Source: an uncultured Bacteroidia bacterium
Lineage (GTDB): Bacteria > Bacteroidota > Bacteroidia > Bacteroidales > UBA932
Assembly: GCA_902798975.1 (NCBI GenBank)
Contig: CADBYT010000003.1
Location: forward strand, 41,729-105,728
Reading direction: 5' to 3'
DNA length: 64,000 nt
Below are positions 48,500 through 59,026 of this stretch, one piece after another. Positions within the stretch are counted from its first letter, which is position 1; every line of letters starts with the position of its first letter. The translations under genes were made by a program, and so were the position numbers. Below the pieces are notes generated by a model that was not told the DNA's origin, did not search any database, and saw only the letters and a program-made list of their open reading frames with translations.

Positions 48500-50434
48500 C
48501 TAAAGGGAGAACCGGGAAGTATCGATCGTTACGAAGAAGGTTTTTCCATTTCCGTCGGTACTGGCCAGGACAAGCCGGTCTCCTTCCAGGAAAGAAATCG
48601 AGTCCTGGGCGTATCCGCCGTCAAACTGCAGATTGACCGCAAATGGCACGGTATGGGTCGAATGGTTTAAAATCTGCAGCTGCCACGATATCCCGATAAA
48701 CGCGGGGGTTCCGGAAAAATAATATGTGCAGATGTCGTCGCCGAAAAGTGTACCATAACAGAAGTCGACAAACGAGTAGTGCATCTGACAGACGAACACT
48801 TGTGCATAAGTGTCTCTGGCATAGTCATATACCACGACCGAGTACGGCGCGCAGAAAAACATCAGGTCTTTCTCCTTGTGCGGCCGGTGCTGCACGATGG
48901 AACCGCCCGCGTCCCCAACCCCGGGGGATCCGAAATCCTTGTCCACCTCGAAATGGGTAACGGATTTATTGCTGCAATCAATGATAAAGCTTCTCTGGTT
49001 CAGGTAGGTCAAAGGAGAACAGATTATTCTGGTCCGGCTGTGGTCCAGATACATCTCCGTGAAACAGTATTCGGTATCCCAGCCAAATTCTTTCTCAAGC
49101 GGGTTCTCCTCCAGAATATTGTCATGACGGCTGTCGATGAAGAACCAGCGATAGGCGTCGCTGAGGTAGGTAGCCGTGGCGATCAGGACACCGACACCGT
49201 TATCCGCAAAAAGGATATTACACGGAATCGTGATCGGGCCATCAGGATCATCACGTTTATCCGGTTCCAGTTTAATCGTCTTGACCGTATTCCCGGAAGC
49301 AGGATCCAGGACCTTCAACACGCGATTGGTCTTGTCGACGACGTATAAACGATTGTTGTAGGGGTTGAGCTGCAACTTTCCCGGTTCCCAGTCCAGATCG
49401 AAAGACTTCAATACCTCGAAAGAACGCGCATCGAGTTCGTAAATCCTGTTCGGAAATCCGGTGGAGATCCAGATGCGGGTTTCATCTTTTGAAAGAGACC
49501 ACTGCCCCAGAACTCCTTCGATCTCCACTTTGTCATCAAAAAAGTCGACGACGACCGTGCTGTCGAAAGATACCCCGTCGTCATTGGTCGATTCGACTTT
49601 CAGACGATCGATCACATAGCGCTCACCCAAAGCAACATATTTGGCGGGTATCACGACATCGACCGTATAGTCGTCGACAGACCGGACCCCCAGTTCATAA
49701 TAACCGGGCGCCCAGGCCTCCAGCGGAAGGACCTTCCTTGAGAAGGTCACGCGGGCGATGGCGGCGGCATTGATGTTGACAACCAGGTTCGGCACAGTGC
49801 CTTCAATCTTGACAACCCGAATGGGAAGATGACAGCGGACCGGGATGGTGACCGGGTCCAGAGAGGAGAGGATCTTAAATTCCGCGAGCGCAAGATCTTC
49901 ATTCTCCTGCTCCTCCGGGAATGCCCAGGACACGGTGACGGCCTGGTTCCCGCTTCCTTCCCGGGGCTCAAAGGACAGCACGTCGGAAGTTGATTCTATG
50001 CGCCAGGCGGTATTGGATTGGATCTGCAGGGTCGTCTTCGATTTCATTTCCGGGGTGTCTATCTGCTGTACGTCCACAGACAGATAGGGCGGTTCCTTGG
50101 ACAAAGCAATCCGGACGGTCTGGCCGGGTTGTCCGGTCAGGGTGACTGATTGCGATATGGGCAGATAGCCATCTGCCGAAATCTGAAGCGCAACAGTGCC
50201 GCCCGACAGGTCGGAGAAGGTGCATTTCCCTTCCGCATCCGTCCATTTCTCGATCATACCCACCGTCACGTGGGCGCCCTGCATCGGAATGGAGGATTCA
50301 TTCGTAACAAATACCGTTATCTCATAGGTTTTCTTTTCCGGCTCCGGTTCAATCTTCTTGCAGGAAAAGAAAAACAGTCCCGAAACGACCAGGACAAGAA
50401 ATATGGCTGATAAACGCAGGATCTCTTTCATCAT
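48500..50434 (-). CDS. Lipoprotein with carboxypeptidase-regulatory-like, BACON-like and propeller regions
   Basis: 644 residues with a lipoprotein signal ending FFFSCKK. Residues ~35-110 look like a PEGA/CarboxypepD-regulatory domain (SIPMQGAHVTVGMIEKWTDA). Residues ~113-210 resemble a BACON-type Ig domain (PPYLSVDVQQIDT; SNTAWRIES). A linker domain follows, and from about 320 a seven-bladed-type propeller (GQWSLSKDETRIWISTGFPN; NNRLYVVDKTNRVLKVLD). No catalytic residues are evident; a surface-binding or adhesive function is plausible. It follows mntP by four bases, so they may be co-transcribed, although the base composition looks less GC-rich than the neighbours, hinting at separate origin. 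Confidence 0.75.
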   Translation of the reverse strand: MMKEILRLSAIFLVLVVSGLFFFSCKKIEPEPEKKTYEITVFVTNESSIPMQGAHVTVGMIEKWTDAEGKCTFSDLSGGTVALQISADGYLPISQSVTLTGQPGQTVRIALSKEPPYLSVDVQQIDTPEMKSKTTLQIQSNTAWRIESTSDVLSFEPREGSGNQAVTVSWAFPEEQENEDLALAEFKILSSLDPVTIPVRCHLPIRVVKIEGTVPNLVVNINAAAIARVTFSRKVLPLEAWAPGYYELGVRSVDDYTVDVVIPAKYVALGERYVIDRLKVESTNDDGVSFDSTVVVDFFDDKVEIEGVLGQWSLSKDETRIWISTGFPNRIYELDARSFEVLKSFDLDWEPGKLQLNPYNNRLYVVDKTNRVLKVLDPASGNTVKTIKLEPDKRDDPDGPITIPCNILFADNGVGVLIATATYLSDAYRWFFIDSRHDNILEENPLEKEFGWDTEYCFTEMYLDHSRTRIICSPLTYLNQRSFIIDCSNKSVTHFEVDKDFGSPGVGDAGGSIVQHRPHKEKDLMFFCAPYSVVVYDYARDTYAQVFVCQMHYSFVDFCYGTLFGDDICTYYFSGTPAFIGISWQLQILNHSTHTVPFAVNLQFDGGYAQDSISFLEGDRLVLASTDGNGKTFFVTIDTSRFSL

Positions 50435-50438
50435 AGTA

Positions 50439-50987
50439 TTACACTAGAACACTGACGCCGATGCCGATCAGGACGAGGCCGCCAAAGATCTCGGCCCAGC
50501 GGCCGAAGCGGGAGCCGATGGCGCGGCCGCTGCGTAATCCGATGACGACAGACAGGGCCGTGATCGCGAAAACGGCCACCAGCAGCGGCAGGAAGCCGCT
50601 CCAATCGGTGCCGCTCATCGACTGGGATATGCCCACGGCGAGGGCGTCGATGCTCGTGGCGAGACCGCCCAGCAGCACGTTGCGCCAGCCGTTCAGGTCC
50701 CGGATTTCCTCTTCGCCCCGGATGCCCTCGATGAGCATCGAACCACCGACGTAGAGTAGCAGCAGGAAGGCGATGACGTGGGAGATTTTCTCGACCAGGC
50801 CGACGAACAGGTAGCCGAAGGCCCAGCCGATCAGGAGCAGGCCCGCCTGGATGACGGCGAAGGCGAACGCGACGCCCAGGATCTCACGCCAGCGCACGCT
50901 GCGCAGGGTCACGCCCGAGCAGAGTGAGACGGCCAGGCAGTCGGCGCAGAGCGACGCCGCCAGCAGAATTGCTTCCCAAATACCCAT
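50439..50987 (-). CDS. mntP: Manganese efflux pump MntP
   Basis: 182 residues with six hydrophobic helices. The two halves are a repeat, each with a conserved acidic residue in the membrane: SLCADCLAVSLCSGV and LATSIDALAVGISQS. These match the MntP (DUF204) motif. It exports Mn(II) across the inner membrane. I saw no yybP-ykoY riboswitch in the upstream 250 bases. A -7 element lies at 51039. Confidence 0.93.
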   Translation of the reverse strand: MGIWEAILLAASLCADCLAVSLCSGVTLRSVRWREILGVAFAFAVIQAGLLLIGWAFGYLFVGLVEKISHVIAFLLLLYVGGSMLIEGIRGEEEIRDLNGWRNVLLGGLATSIDALAVGISQSMSGTDWSGFLPLLVAVFAITALSVVIGLRSGRAIGSRFGRWAEIFGGLVLIGIGVSVLV

Positions 50988-50997
50988 TTCTTATCAT

Positions 50998-51025
50998 AGA
51001 TTCGCCGGTCAAGCCGGCGAATGAC
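50998..51025 (+). repeat. Dispersed 29-bp palindromic repeat, copy 3
   Basis: The same element as at 26839-26867 (28 of its 29 bases present, all identical); it lies in the mntP leader. Confidence 0.8.
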
Positions 51026-51038
51026 GGTTTTGCGGGCA

Positions 51039-51046
51039 CAAAGGTA
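51039..51046 (-). promoter_or_regulatory. -7 element of mntP
   Basis: TACCTTTG on the minus strand. The palindromic repeat lies between it and the gene, so the repeat would be part of the mRNA leader. Confidence 0.5.
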
Positions 51047-51093
51047 CAACTTTTATTCAATAGTAGTACTCGGAGCGAAGCGACGCAGGGGGT

Positions 51094-51112
51094 CTGGGGG
51101 GAACGCCCCCAG
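51094..51112. repeat. GC hairpin CTGGGGG/CCCCCAG
   Basis: A 7-bp perfect stem with a 5-base loop between the mntP and corA promoters. It has no T-run, so it is not a typical terminator. Nothing else was seen between 51047 and 51140. Confidence 0.5.
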
Positions 51113-51142
51113 CATCAATTGCAAAAATAACGGGCAGGCCGG

Positions 51143-51172
51143 TTGCAAATTGCTGAATTTTCCTTATTTTTG
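51143..51172 (+). promoter_or_regulatory. Promoter of corA
   Basis: -33 TTG at 51143-51145, a 19-base spacer and -7 TATTTTTG at 51165-51172. The leader of ~75 bases before ATG 51256 carries an AGGAAGGAAG purine run in front of the start. Confidence 0.72.
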
Positions 51173-51255
51173 CAGGCTGACTTCTCCGTAACGTCAGCTA
51201 TCCCGTAAGTTTAACCCCCTTCCGACGATTGTGCCGGGACCAACCAGGAAGGAAG

Positions 51256-52209
51256 ATGATCAAGATTTTCTACAGACGTGGCAATGAGATCATTGTCAGC
51301 CAGTCTGAAACGGAGTTTGCTGCTATCGGCAAAGAAAATGTTCTCTGGATAGACCTCCTGCAACCGACAGGAGAGCAGAAGAGAACGGTCGAGGCGTTTC
51401 TCGGCACGGAGATTCAGAGCCGCGCCGAAGCGGAGGAGATCGAAAGCTCCTCCCGTTTCTACGAAGAAGGTAATTCCATTTTTGCCAACACCAACTTCCT
51501 GTCGCCGTCCGGCGACGGCATGTTGATGGATCCCGTGTCGTTCATTCTCAGCGGCAAGGTCCTCACGACCGTGCGCGAGATTCCGCTGCGCTCCCTGGAC
51601 ACCCTCCAGCTTAAGCTGCAGGCCCTGCCGGAACAGTTCCCCGACGGGTTCACCATCTTCGTGGAGATCATGGACAAGCGTGTGGACCTGGACGCCGACA
51701 TCGTGGAGCTCATCTCCAAGGAGGTGTCGCAGTTCAGCAAGCGCATCAACCAGAAAGAAGACATCAACGAGGAATTCCTCCTCGATATCAATCAGTTGCA
51801 GGAGAGCGCGATGACCGTCCGCGAGAATGTCGTGGATAAGCAGCGCCTGATTTCCAACATCCTCAAGAGCAAGCGCTGCCCCAAAGATCCGGAGCTGCGC
51901 GAGGACCTGGGCATCATCCTCCAGGATATCGCCTCCCTGATCAACCACACCAACTTCAACTTCGAACGTCTGGAATACCTGCAGGACACCGTTCTGGGCA
52001 TCATCAACCTCGACCAGAACAACATCATGAAGATCTTCACCTTCGTGTCGGTGCTCCTGATGCCGGCCACGCTCGTGGCCAGTTTTTACGGCATGAATGT
52101 CACCCTGCCGCTCGCCGGGAAATGGTGGGCCTGGCTGGCGATCTTCATCCTGATGGCGTGCCTTGCCGTCGCCATCTGGATCATCTTCAAACGGAAGCGG
52201 ATGCTCTGA
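51256..52209 (+). CDS. corA: CorA-family magnesium/cobalt transporter
   Basis: 317 residues from the ATG at 51256. A long cytoplasmic funnel domain is rich in charged helices (DINEEFLLDINQLQESAMTV). Two C-terminal transmembrane helices follow. The CorA signature FYGMN occurs after the first one (LMPATLVASFYGMNVTLPL), and the tail is basic (FKRKRML). It is a pentameric channel for Mg2+ entry. The start was set by the purine-rich site just upstream and the family N-terminus. Confidence 0.94.
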   Translation: MIKIFYRRGNEIIVSQSETEFAAIGKENVLWIDLLQPTGEQKRTVEAFLGTEIQSRAEAEEIESSSRFYEEGNSIFANTNFLSPSGDGMLMDPVSFILSGKVLTTVREIPLRSLDTLQLKLQALPEQFPDGFTIFVEIMDKRVDLDADIVELISKEVSQFSKRINQKEDINEEFLLDINQLQESAMTVRENVVDKQRLISNILKSKRCPKDPELREDLGIILQDIASLINHTNFNFERLEYLQDTVLGIINLDQNNIMKIFTFVSVLLMPATLVASFYGMNVTLPLAGKWWAWLAIFILMACLAVAIWIIFKRKRML

Positions 52210-52240
52210 TTAACCTCCGGTCGTGCGCGAGCGTCGCGGA

Positions 52241-52299
52241 GGGCGGATCGGAAATTGGTTTTTCGGCAAACTTGTCCGAAAAATAATTTCCGTCCGCCC
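52241..52299. terminator. Long imperfect hairpin between convergent corA and nadD
   Basis: GGGCGG, CGGAAATT and TTTTTCGG on the left each pair in order with CCGAAAAA, AATTTCCG and CCGCCC on the right, with one- or two-base bulges and a nine-base loop. It can serve both converging transcripts. Confidence 0.6.
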
Positions 52300-52323
52300 G
52301 CTGGGAAAGACCGGCGGATCTAT

Positions 52324-52959
52324 TTACATCAAGAAGGCGGAAGCGTCCTCGCCGCGCGCTTGCATCTCGCGGATCTGCGTGGACGAGATGTCTACGATAG
52401 GCGCATCGATCAGGCGGATCTTGTAGAAACGGTCGAGGTCCCCGAGGCTGACCATCTCCGGCGGCACCCCCTGCGACGCGTCCAGCACGTACGGGACAGG
52501 GAAATGCCGGCACTCCTCGAGCAGCATCTCCCGGAGCTGCTCCATATCGTAGCCCTTGCGGGGATAGACCACCACGCCGTACTCGCTCAGGATGCGCGGT
52601 GCATCGCGCCACCTGTGGATATTCTGCAGATTGTCCGCCCCGATCACGAGCGTGAAATCATTCTCCGGCTCCCGCTTCTTCAGCGCATCCAGCGTCCGTA
52701 TCGTATAGGTGGGCGCCGGCATCTCCAGCTCGATATTGTCCACCCACACGTGCAGCTCGGGATGACGCCGGACGGCATCGATGGCAGCCCGGTAGCGCCG
52801 CTCCGCGGAAAGCGCCTTGGACGGGTCCTTGAGCGGGTTCTGCGGGGAAATGACAAGGTAGACCCAGTCGAATTCGTTCGTAAACGTGAGCCGCTCCATG
52901 ATGGCCTGGTGGCCGATATGGAGCGGATCGAACGAACCGGAATAGACAGCTATCCGCAT
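52324..52959 (-). CDS. nadD: Nicotinate-nucleotide adenylyltransferase
   Basis: 211 residues. The nucleotidyltransferase motif GSFDPLHIGHQ is at the N-terminus and the second motif ISSTQIREM near the C-terminus. It adenylates nicotinate mononucleotide in NAD synthesis. It overlaps gmk by ten bases, so the two are coupled. Confidence 0.95.
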   Translation of the reverse strand: MRIAVYSGSFDPLHIGHQAIMERLTFTNEFDWVYLVISPQNPLKDPSKALSAERRYRAAIDAVRRHPELHVWVDNIELEMPAPTYTIRTLDALKKREPENDFTLVIGADNLQNIHRWRDAPRILSEYGVVVYPRKGYDMEQLREMLLEECRHFPVPYVLDASQGVPPEMVSLGDLDRFYKIRLIDAPIVDISSTQIREMQARGEDASAFLM

Positions 52960-53519
52960 AAGAACTCATTCACGAGGGCCTCCGCCTCGGCGAAGGTATC
53001 CTCCAGTTTGTCATTGACCAGCTTGCGGTCGAATTTACCTTCGGCGAAATCCAGCTCCCAGCCGGCCTTGGCCAGGCGCTCCGTGATGGCCTCCTCGCTG
53101 TCGGTCCCGCGGCCGCGCAGGCGCTGCTCGAGAACCTCCATGCTGGGCGGCACGATGAGCACGGACAGGGCGGCGTCGCCGAAATATTTCTTCAGGCTCA
53201 CACCCCCCTTGACGTCCACGTCGAAGATAATCACGTGGCCCTTGGCCCAGATCCGCTCCACCTCGCTCTTCAGGGTGCCGTAGAAGCGGTCCTGATAGAC
53301 CTCCTCGTATTCGACGAAGGCGTCCTTCTTGATGAGCTGGCGGAAACGCCGCGCGCTCAGGAAATAATACTCCACGCCATCCTTCTCCGTGCCCCGCGGA
53401 GCACGCGAGGTGGCGGAAATGGAGAATTCGAACTCGGGATGCAGCCCCAGCAAGTGATTCACGACCGTGCTCTTGCCGGCGCCGGAAGGTGCAGAAAAGA
53501 TGATGACTTTGCCTGACAT
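52950..53519 (-). CDS. gmk: Guanylate kinase
   Basis: 189 residues. The P-loop FSAPSGAGKSTVV at 8-20 is followed by SATSRAPRGTEKDGVEYYFL (GMP-binding) and FDVDVKGGVSLKKYF. It phosphorylates GMP to GDP. First gene of a gmk-nadD pair; the promoter overlaps that of fba. Confidence 0.96.
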   Translation of the reverse strand: MSGKVIIFSAPSGAGKSTVVNHLLGLHPEFEFSISATSRAPRGTEKDGVEYYFLSARRFRQLIKKDAFVEYEEVYQDRFYGTLKSEVERIWAKGHVIIFDVDVKGGVSLKKYFGDAALSVLIVPPSMEVLEQRLRGRGTDSEEAITERLAKAGWELDFAEGKFDRKLVNDKLEDTFAEAEALVNEFLCG

Positions 53520-53535
53520 TTATGCGGAGTTTTCC

Positions 53536-53555
53536 GCAAAAATAATTATTTTTGC
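53536..53555. promoter_or_regulatory. Palindromic divergent -7 elements of gmk and fba
   Basis: GCAAAAATAATTATTTTTGC is a perfect 20-bp palindrome. TATTTTTG reads rightward at 53547-53554 (for fba) and leftward at 53544-53537 (for gmk). Neither has a good -33 TTG. Confidence 0.6.
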
Positions 53556-53594
53556 ACGATTTACTGAATCTTAGTCACAAATCATCGATATTTT

Positions 53595-54599
53595 ATGAAA
53601 GTTTCATTCAAAGAACTTGGTCTGGTGAACACCCGCGAGATGTTCGCCAAGGCCGTCAAAGGCGGTTACGCCATCCCCGCTTTCAACTTCAACAATATGG
53701 AGCAGCTGCAGGCCATCATCATGGCTGCCGCCGAGACGAAGTCCCCGGTAATCCTCCAGGTCTCCAAGGGTGCCCGCAACTACGCCAACCAGACGCTCCT
53801 CCGCTACATGGCGCAGGGCGCTGTCGAGTATGCTAAGGAACTCGGCTGGAAGAAGCCGCAGATCGTCCTCCACCTGGACCACGGCGACAGCTACGAGCTC
53901 TGCAAGAGCTGCGTGGATTTCGGTTTCTCTTCCGTGATGATCGACGCCTCCTCCCTCCCGTACGAGGAGAACGTGAAGCTGACCCGCAAGGTCGTCAACT
54001 ACGCCCACAAGCACGACGTGACCGTCGAGGCTGAGCTCGGCGTGCTGGCCGGTGTCGAGGACGAGGTTTCCTCCGCCGTGTCCCACTACACCAAGCCCGA
54101 GGAAGTGATCGACTTCGTCAAGAAGACCAAGTGCGACTCCCTCGCCATCTCCATCGGTACCTCCCACGGTGCTTACAAGTTCACCCCGGAGCAGTGCACC
54201 CGCGACCCGAAGACCGGCAAGCTGGTCCCGCCGCCCCTCGCTTTCGACGTACTGAAGGCTGTCGAGAAGAAGCTCCCCGGCTTCCCTATCGTACTCCATG
54301 GCTCTTCTTCCGTCCCGCAGGAATATGTTGACATGTGCAACGAGTTCGGCGGCAAGCTCCCGAACGCCATCGGTATCCCCGAGGAGCAGCTCCGCAAGGC
54401 CGCCAAGAGCGCTGTCTGCAAGATCAACATCGACTCCGACTCCCGTCTCGCGATGACCGCCGCCGTGCGCAAGCACCTCGCTGAGAACCCGAGTCACTTC
54501 GATCCCCGCCAGTACCTCAAGCCGGCCCGCGAGGAGATGAAGAAGATGTACATCCACAAGATCATCAACGTCCTCGGTTCTAACGGCAAGGCCCGCTAG
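53595..54599 (+). CDS. fba: Class II fructose-bisphosphate aldolase
   Basis: 334 residues. Zinc and catalytic residues are in VLHLDHGDS, SIGTSHGAYKF and IVLHGSSSVP; KINIDSDSRLA binds the phosphate. The enzyme interconverts fructose 1,6-bisphosphate and two triose phosphates in glycolysis. The gene has the most regular codon use of the window, as expected for high expression. It ends before a strong terminator. Confidence 0.97.
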   Translation: MKVSFKELGLVNTREMFAKAVKGGYAIPAFNFNNMEQLQAIIMAAAETKSPVILQVSKGARNYANQTLLRYMAQGAVEYAKELGWKKPQIVLHLDHGDSYELCKSCVDFGFSSVMIDASSLPYEENVKLTRKVVNYAHKHDVTVEAELGVLAGVEDEVSSAVSHYTKPEEVIDFVKKTKCDSLAISIGTSHGAYKFTPEQCTRDPKTGKLVPPPLAFDVLKAVEKKLPGFPIVLHGSSSVPQEYVDMCNEFGGKLPNAIGIPEEQLRKAAKSAVCKINIDSDSRLAMTAAVRKHLAENPSHFDPRQYLKPAREEMKKMYIHKIINVLGSNGKAR

Positions 54600-54617
54600 T
54601 CTGAGCGACTGCAAATA

Positions 54618-54657
54618 AAAAATCCTCCGGCAAAATTATCGCCGGAGGATTTTTTTG
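54618..54657. terminator. Bidirectional Rho-independent terminator after fba and the GH2 gene
   Basis: ATCCTCCGGC and GCCGGAGGAT pair around an AT-rich loop, with an A-run before and seven T after. The GH2 gene ends at 54666 on the other strand. Confidence 0.9.
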
Positions 54658-54665
54658 TTGTTTCC

Positions 54666-57635
<2,970 letters not shown>

Positions 57636-57696
57636 TTAGTTTTAGCATTTAAATATACGAATAAAAATGTATAAGCGCAATAGCCGGAAGACGGCA

Positions 57697-57750
57697 GTTG
57701 CCCCGCACAAGCATTTGGCGAAAGCCGTTTTCCTGCTTGTGCGGGGCAAC
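57697..57750. repeat. Perfect 17-bp stem hairpin downstream of fabI
   Basis: GTTGCCCCGCACAAGCA and TGCTTGTGCGGGGCAAC pair perfectly around a 20-base loop that has its own GGC-GAAA-GCC mini-stem. Neither side has a T-run, so a plain terminator is not supported. It sits 19 bases after the fabI stop. Confidence 0.75.
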
Positions 57751-57768
57751 CTGGCGTCTGCGGTACCG

Positions 57769-58578
57769 TTACTCCTTGGGGAAGGTCGCCACTTCCGCGG
57801 CGGTCAGGCCGACGGAGGAGAAGCCGCCGTCGTGGTAGAGGTTCTGCATCGTGACCTTGCGGGTGTAGTCCGAGAACAGCGTGACGATGTAGTCGGCGCA
57901 GTCGTCGGCCGTGGCGTTGCCCAGCGGCGACATGCGGTCGGCGTACTTCAGCATGTCCTCCATGCCGGCGATCCCCTGCCCCGCCGTCGTCGCGGTCGGC
58001 GACTGGGAGACCGTGTTCACGCGCACGTGCTTCGCCTGGCCGTAGATGGCGCCGAAGCTGCGGGTGATCGACTGCAGGAGCGCCTTGGCGTCCGCCATGT
58101 CGTTGTAGCCCACGAAGGTGCGCTCGGCGGCGATGTAGGTCAGCGCCACCACGGAACCCCATTCCTTGAGGGCGTCCTTTTCATAGAGGGTGTGCAGCAG
58201 CTTATGGAACGACAGCGCGGAGATGTCCAGGGTCTTGGACATGAAATTGTAGTCCAGGGCCTCGTAGGGACGGCCCTTGCGCACGTTCGGCGACATGCCG
58301 ATGGAATGCAGCACGAAGTCGAAGGGACCGCCGAAATGCTCCATGGCGCCGTCCACCAGCGCGCCGAGATCCTCGAGGGAGGTGGCGTCGGCGGCGATCA
58401 GCTTGCAGCCGTGCTCTTCGGCGAACGAATTCAGGGTGCCCATCCGGAGCGACAGCTCCGTGTTGGTGAGCACGATCTCCGCGCCCTCGGCGATGGCGCG
58501 CTCGGCCACCTTCCAGGCGATTGACTTGTCATTGAGGGCACCCGTGATGATGCCTTTCTTTCCTTTCAGCAGTTCCAT
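57769..58578 (-). CDS. fabI: Enoyl-[acyl-carrier-protein] reductase (NADH)
   Basis: 269 residues from the ATG at 58578; TTG two codons upstream is less likely. The SDR fold has GIITGALNDKSIAWKVAERA. The catalytic tyrosine/lysine region is IAAERTFVGYNDMADAKALL; VNTVSQSPTATTAGQGI follows. It reduces the trans-2-enoyl-ACP in each round of fatty-acid elongation. It starts two bases after the fabZ stop and is the last gene of the cluster. Confidence 0.93.
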   Translation of the reverse strand: MELLKGKKGIITGALNDKSIAWKVAERAIAEGAEIVLTNTELSLRMGTLNSFAEEHGCKLIAADATSLEDLGALVDGAMEHFGGPFDFVLHSIGMSPNVRKGRPYEALDYNFMSKTLDISALSFHKLLHTLYEKDALKEWGSVVALTYIAAERTFVGYNDMADAKALLQSITRSFGAIYGQAKHVRVNTVSQSPTATTAGQGIAGMEDMLKYADRMSPLGNATADDCADYIVTLFSDYTRKVTMQNLYHDGGFSSVGLTAAEVATFPKE

Positions 58579-58580
58579 AA

Positions 58581-59009
58581 TCAATCCTGTACTTGAGCGT
58601 CCATCAGATAGAAAGTAAGCTGGCCCTTGCAGGCGAGTTTGCCGCCCACGGAAGACTGGGCGTCAATGATGTAGAGCGGTCCGCGCGTGGCATTCAGCCT
58701 GGCGCTGACCTCGATGGTGTCGCCGGGGCGCACCATGCTCTTGAAGCGGACATTGTCCAGGCCGGCGTAGAACGGGGTCTTCCCCTTCAGCTCCTCGCCC
58801 AGGATGAGGGTGCAGCACTGTGCCATGATCTCGCAGATCACGACGCCCGGCACCACCGGGAAACCCGGGAAATGGCCCTTCAGGAACCATTCCTCGCCGG
58901 TCACCTGGTAGGTGGCACGGATGCTGCCGTCTTCATTCTTTTCCGTCCAGTCCACCAGGAGCATCGGCTCGCGGTGCGGCAGGAATTGCTTGATTTCTTC
59001 TCTATTCAT
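58581..59009 (-). CDS. fabZ: 3-hydroxyacyl-[acyl-carrier-protein] dehydratase
   Basis: 142 residues with a hot-dog fold: FLPHREPMLLVDW at the N-terminus, and the catalytic block KGHFPGFPVVPGVVICEIMAQ with the histidine of GHFPG. It dehydrates 3-hydroxyacyl-ACP. It lies between fabF and fabI in one leftward operon. Confidence 0.93.
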   Translation of the reverse strand: MNREEIKQFLPHREPMLLVDWTEKNEDGSIRATYQVTGEEWFLKGHFPGFPVVPGVVICEIMAQCCTLILGEELKGKTPFYAGLDNVRFKSMVRPGDTIEVSARLNATRGPLYIIDAQSSVGGKLACKGQLTFYLMDAQVQD

Positions 59010-59026
59010 GGTAGGTTTCAGTTGTT

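Noticed and set aside
50988-51046. Possible Mn2+ riboswitch (yybP-ykoY) before mntP
   Set aside because: The predicted leader is mainly the palindromic repeat; the conserved loop motifs are not seen.
51173-51255. Possible Mg2+ riboswitch (M-box) in the corA leader
   Set aside because: The leader is only about 75 bases and I see no M-box helices or terminator/antiterminator pair.
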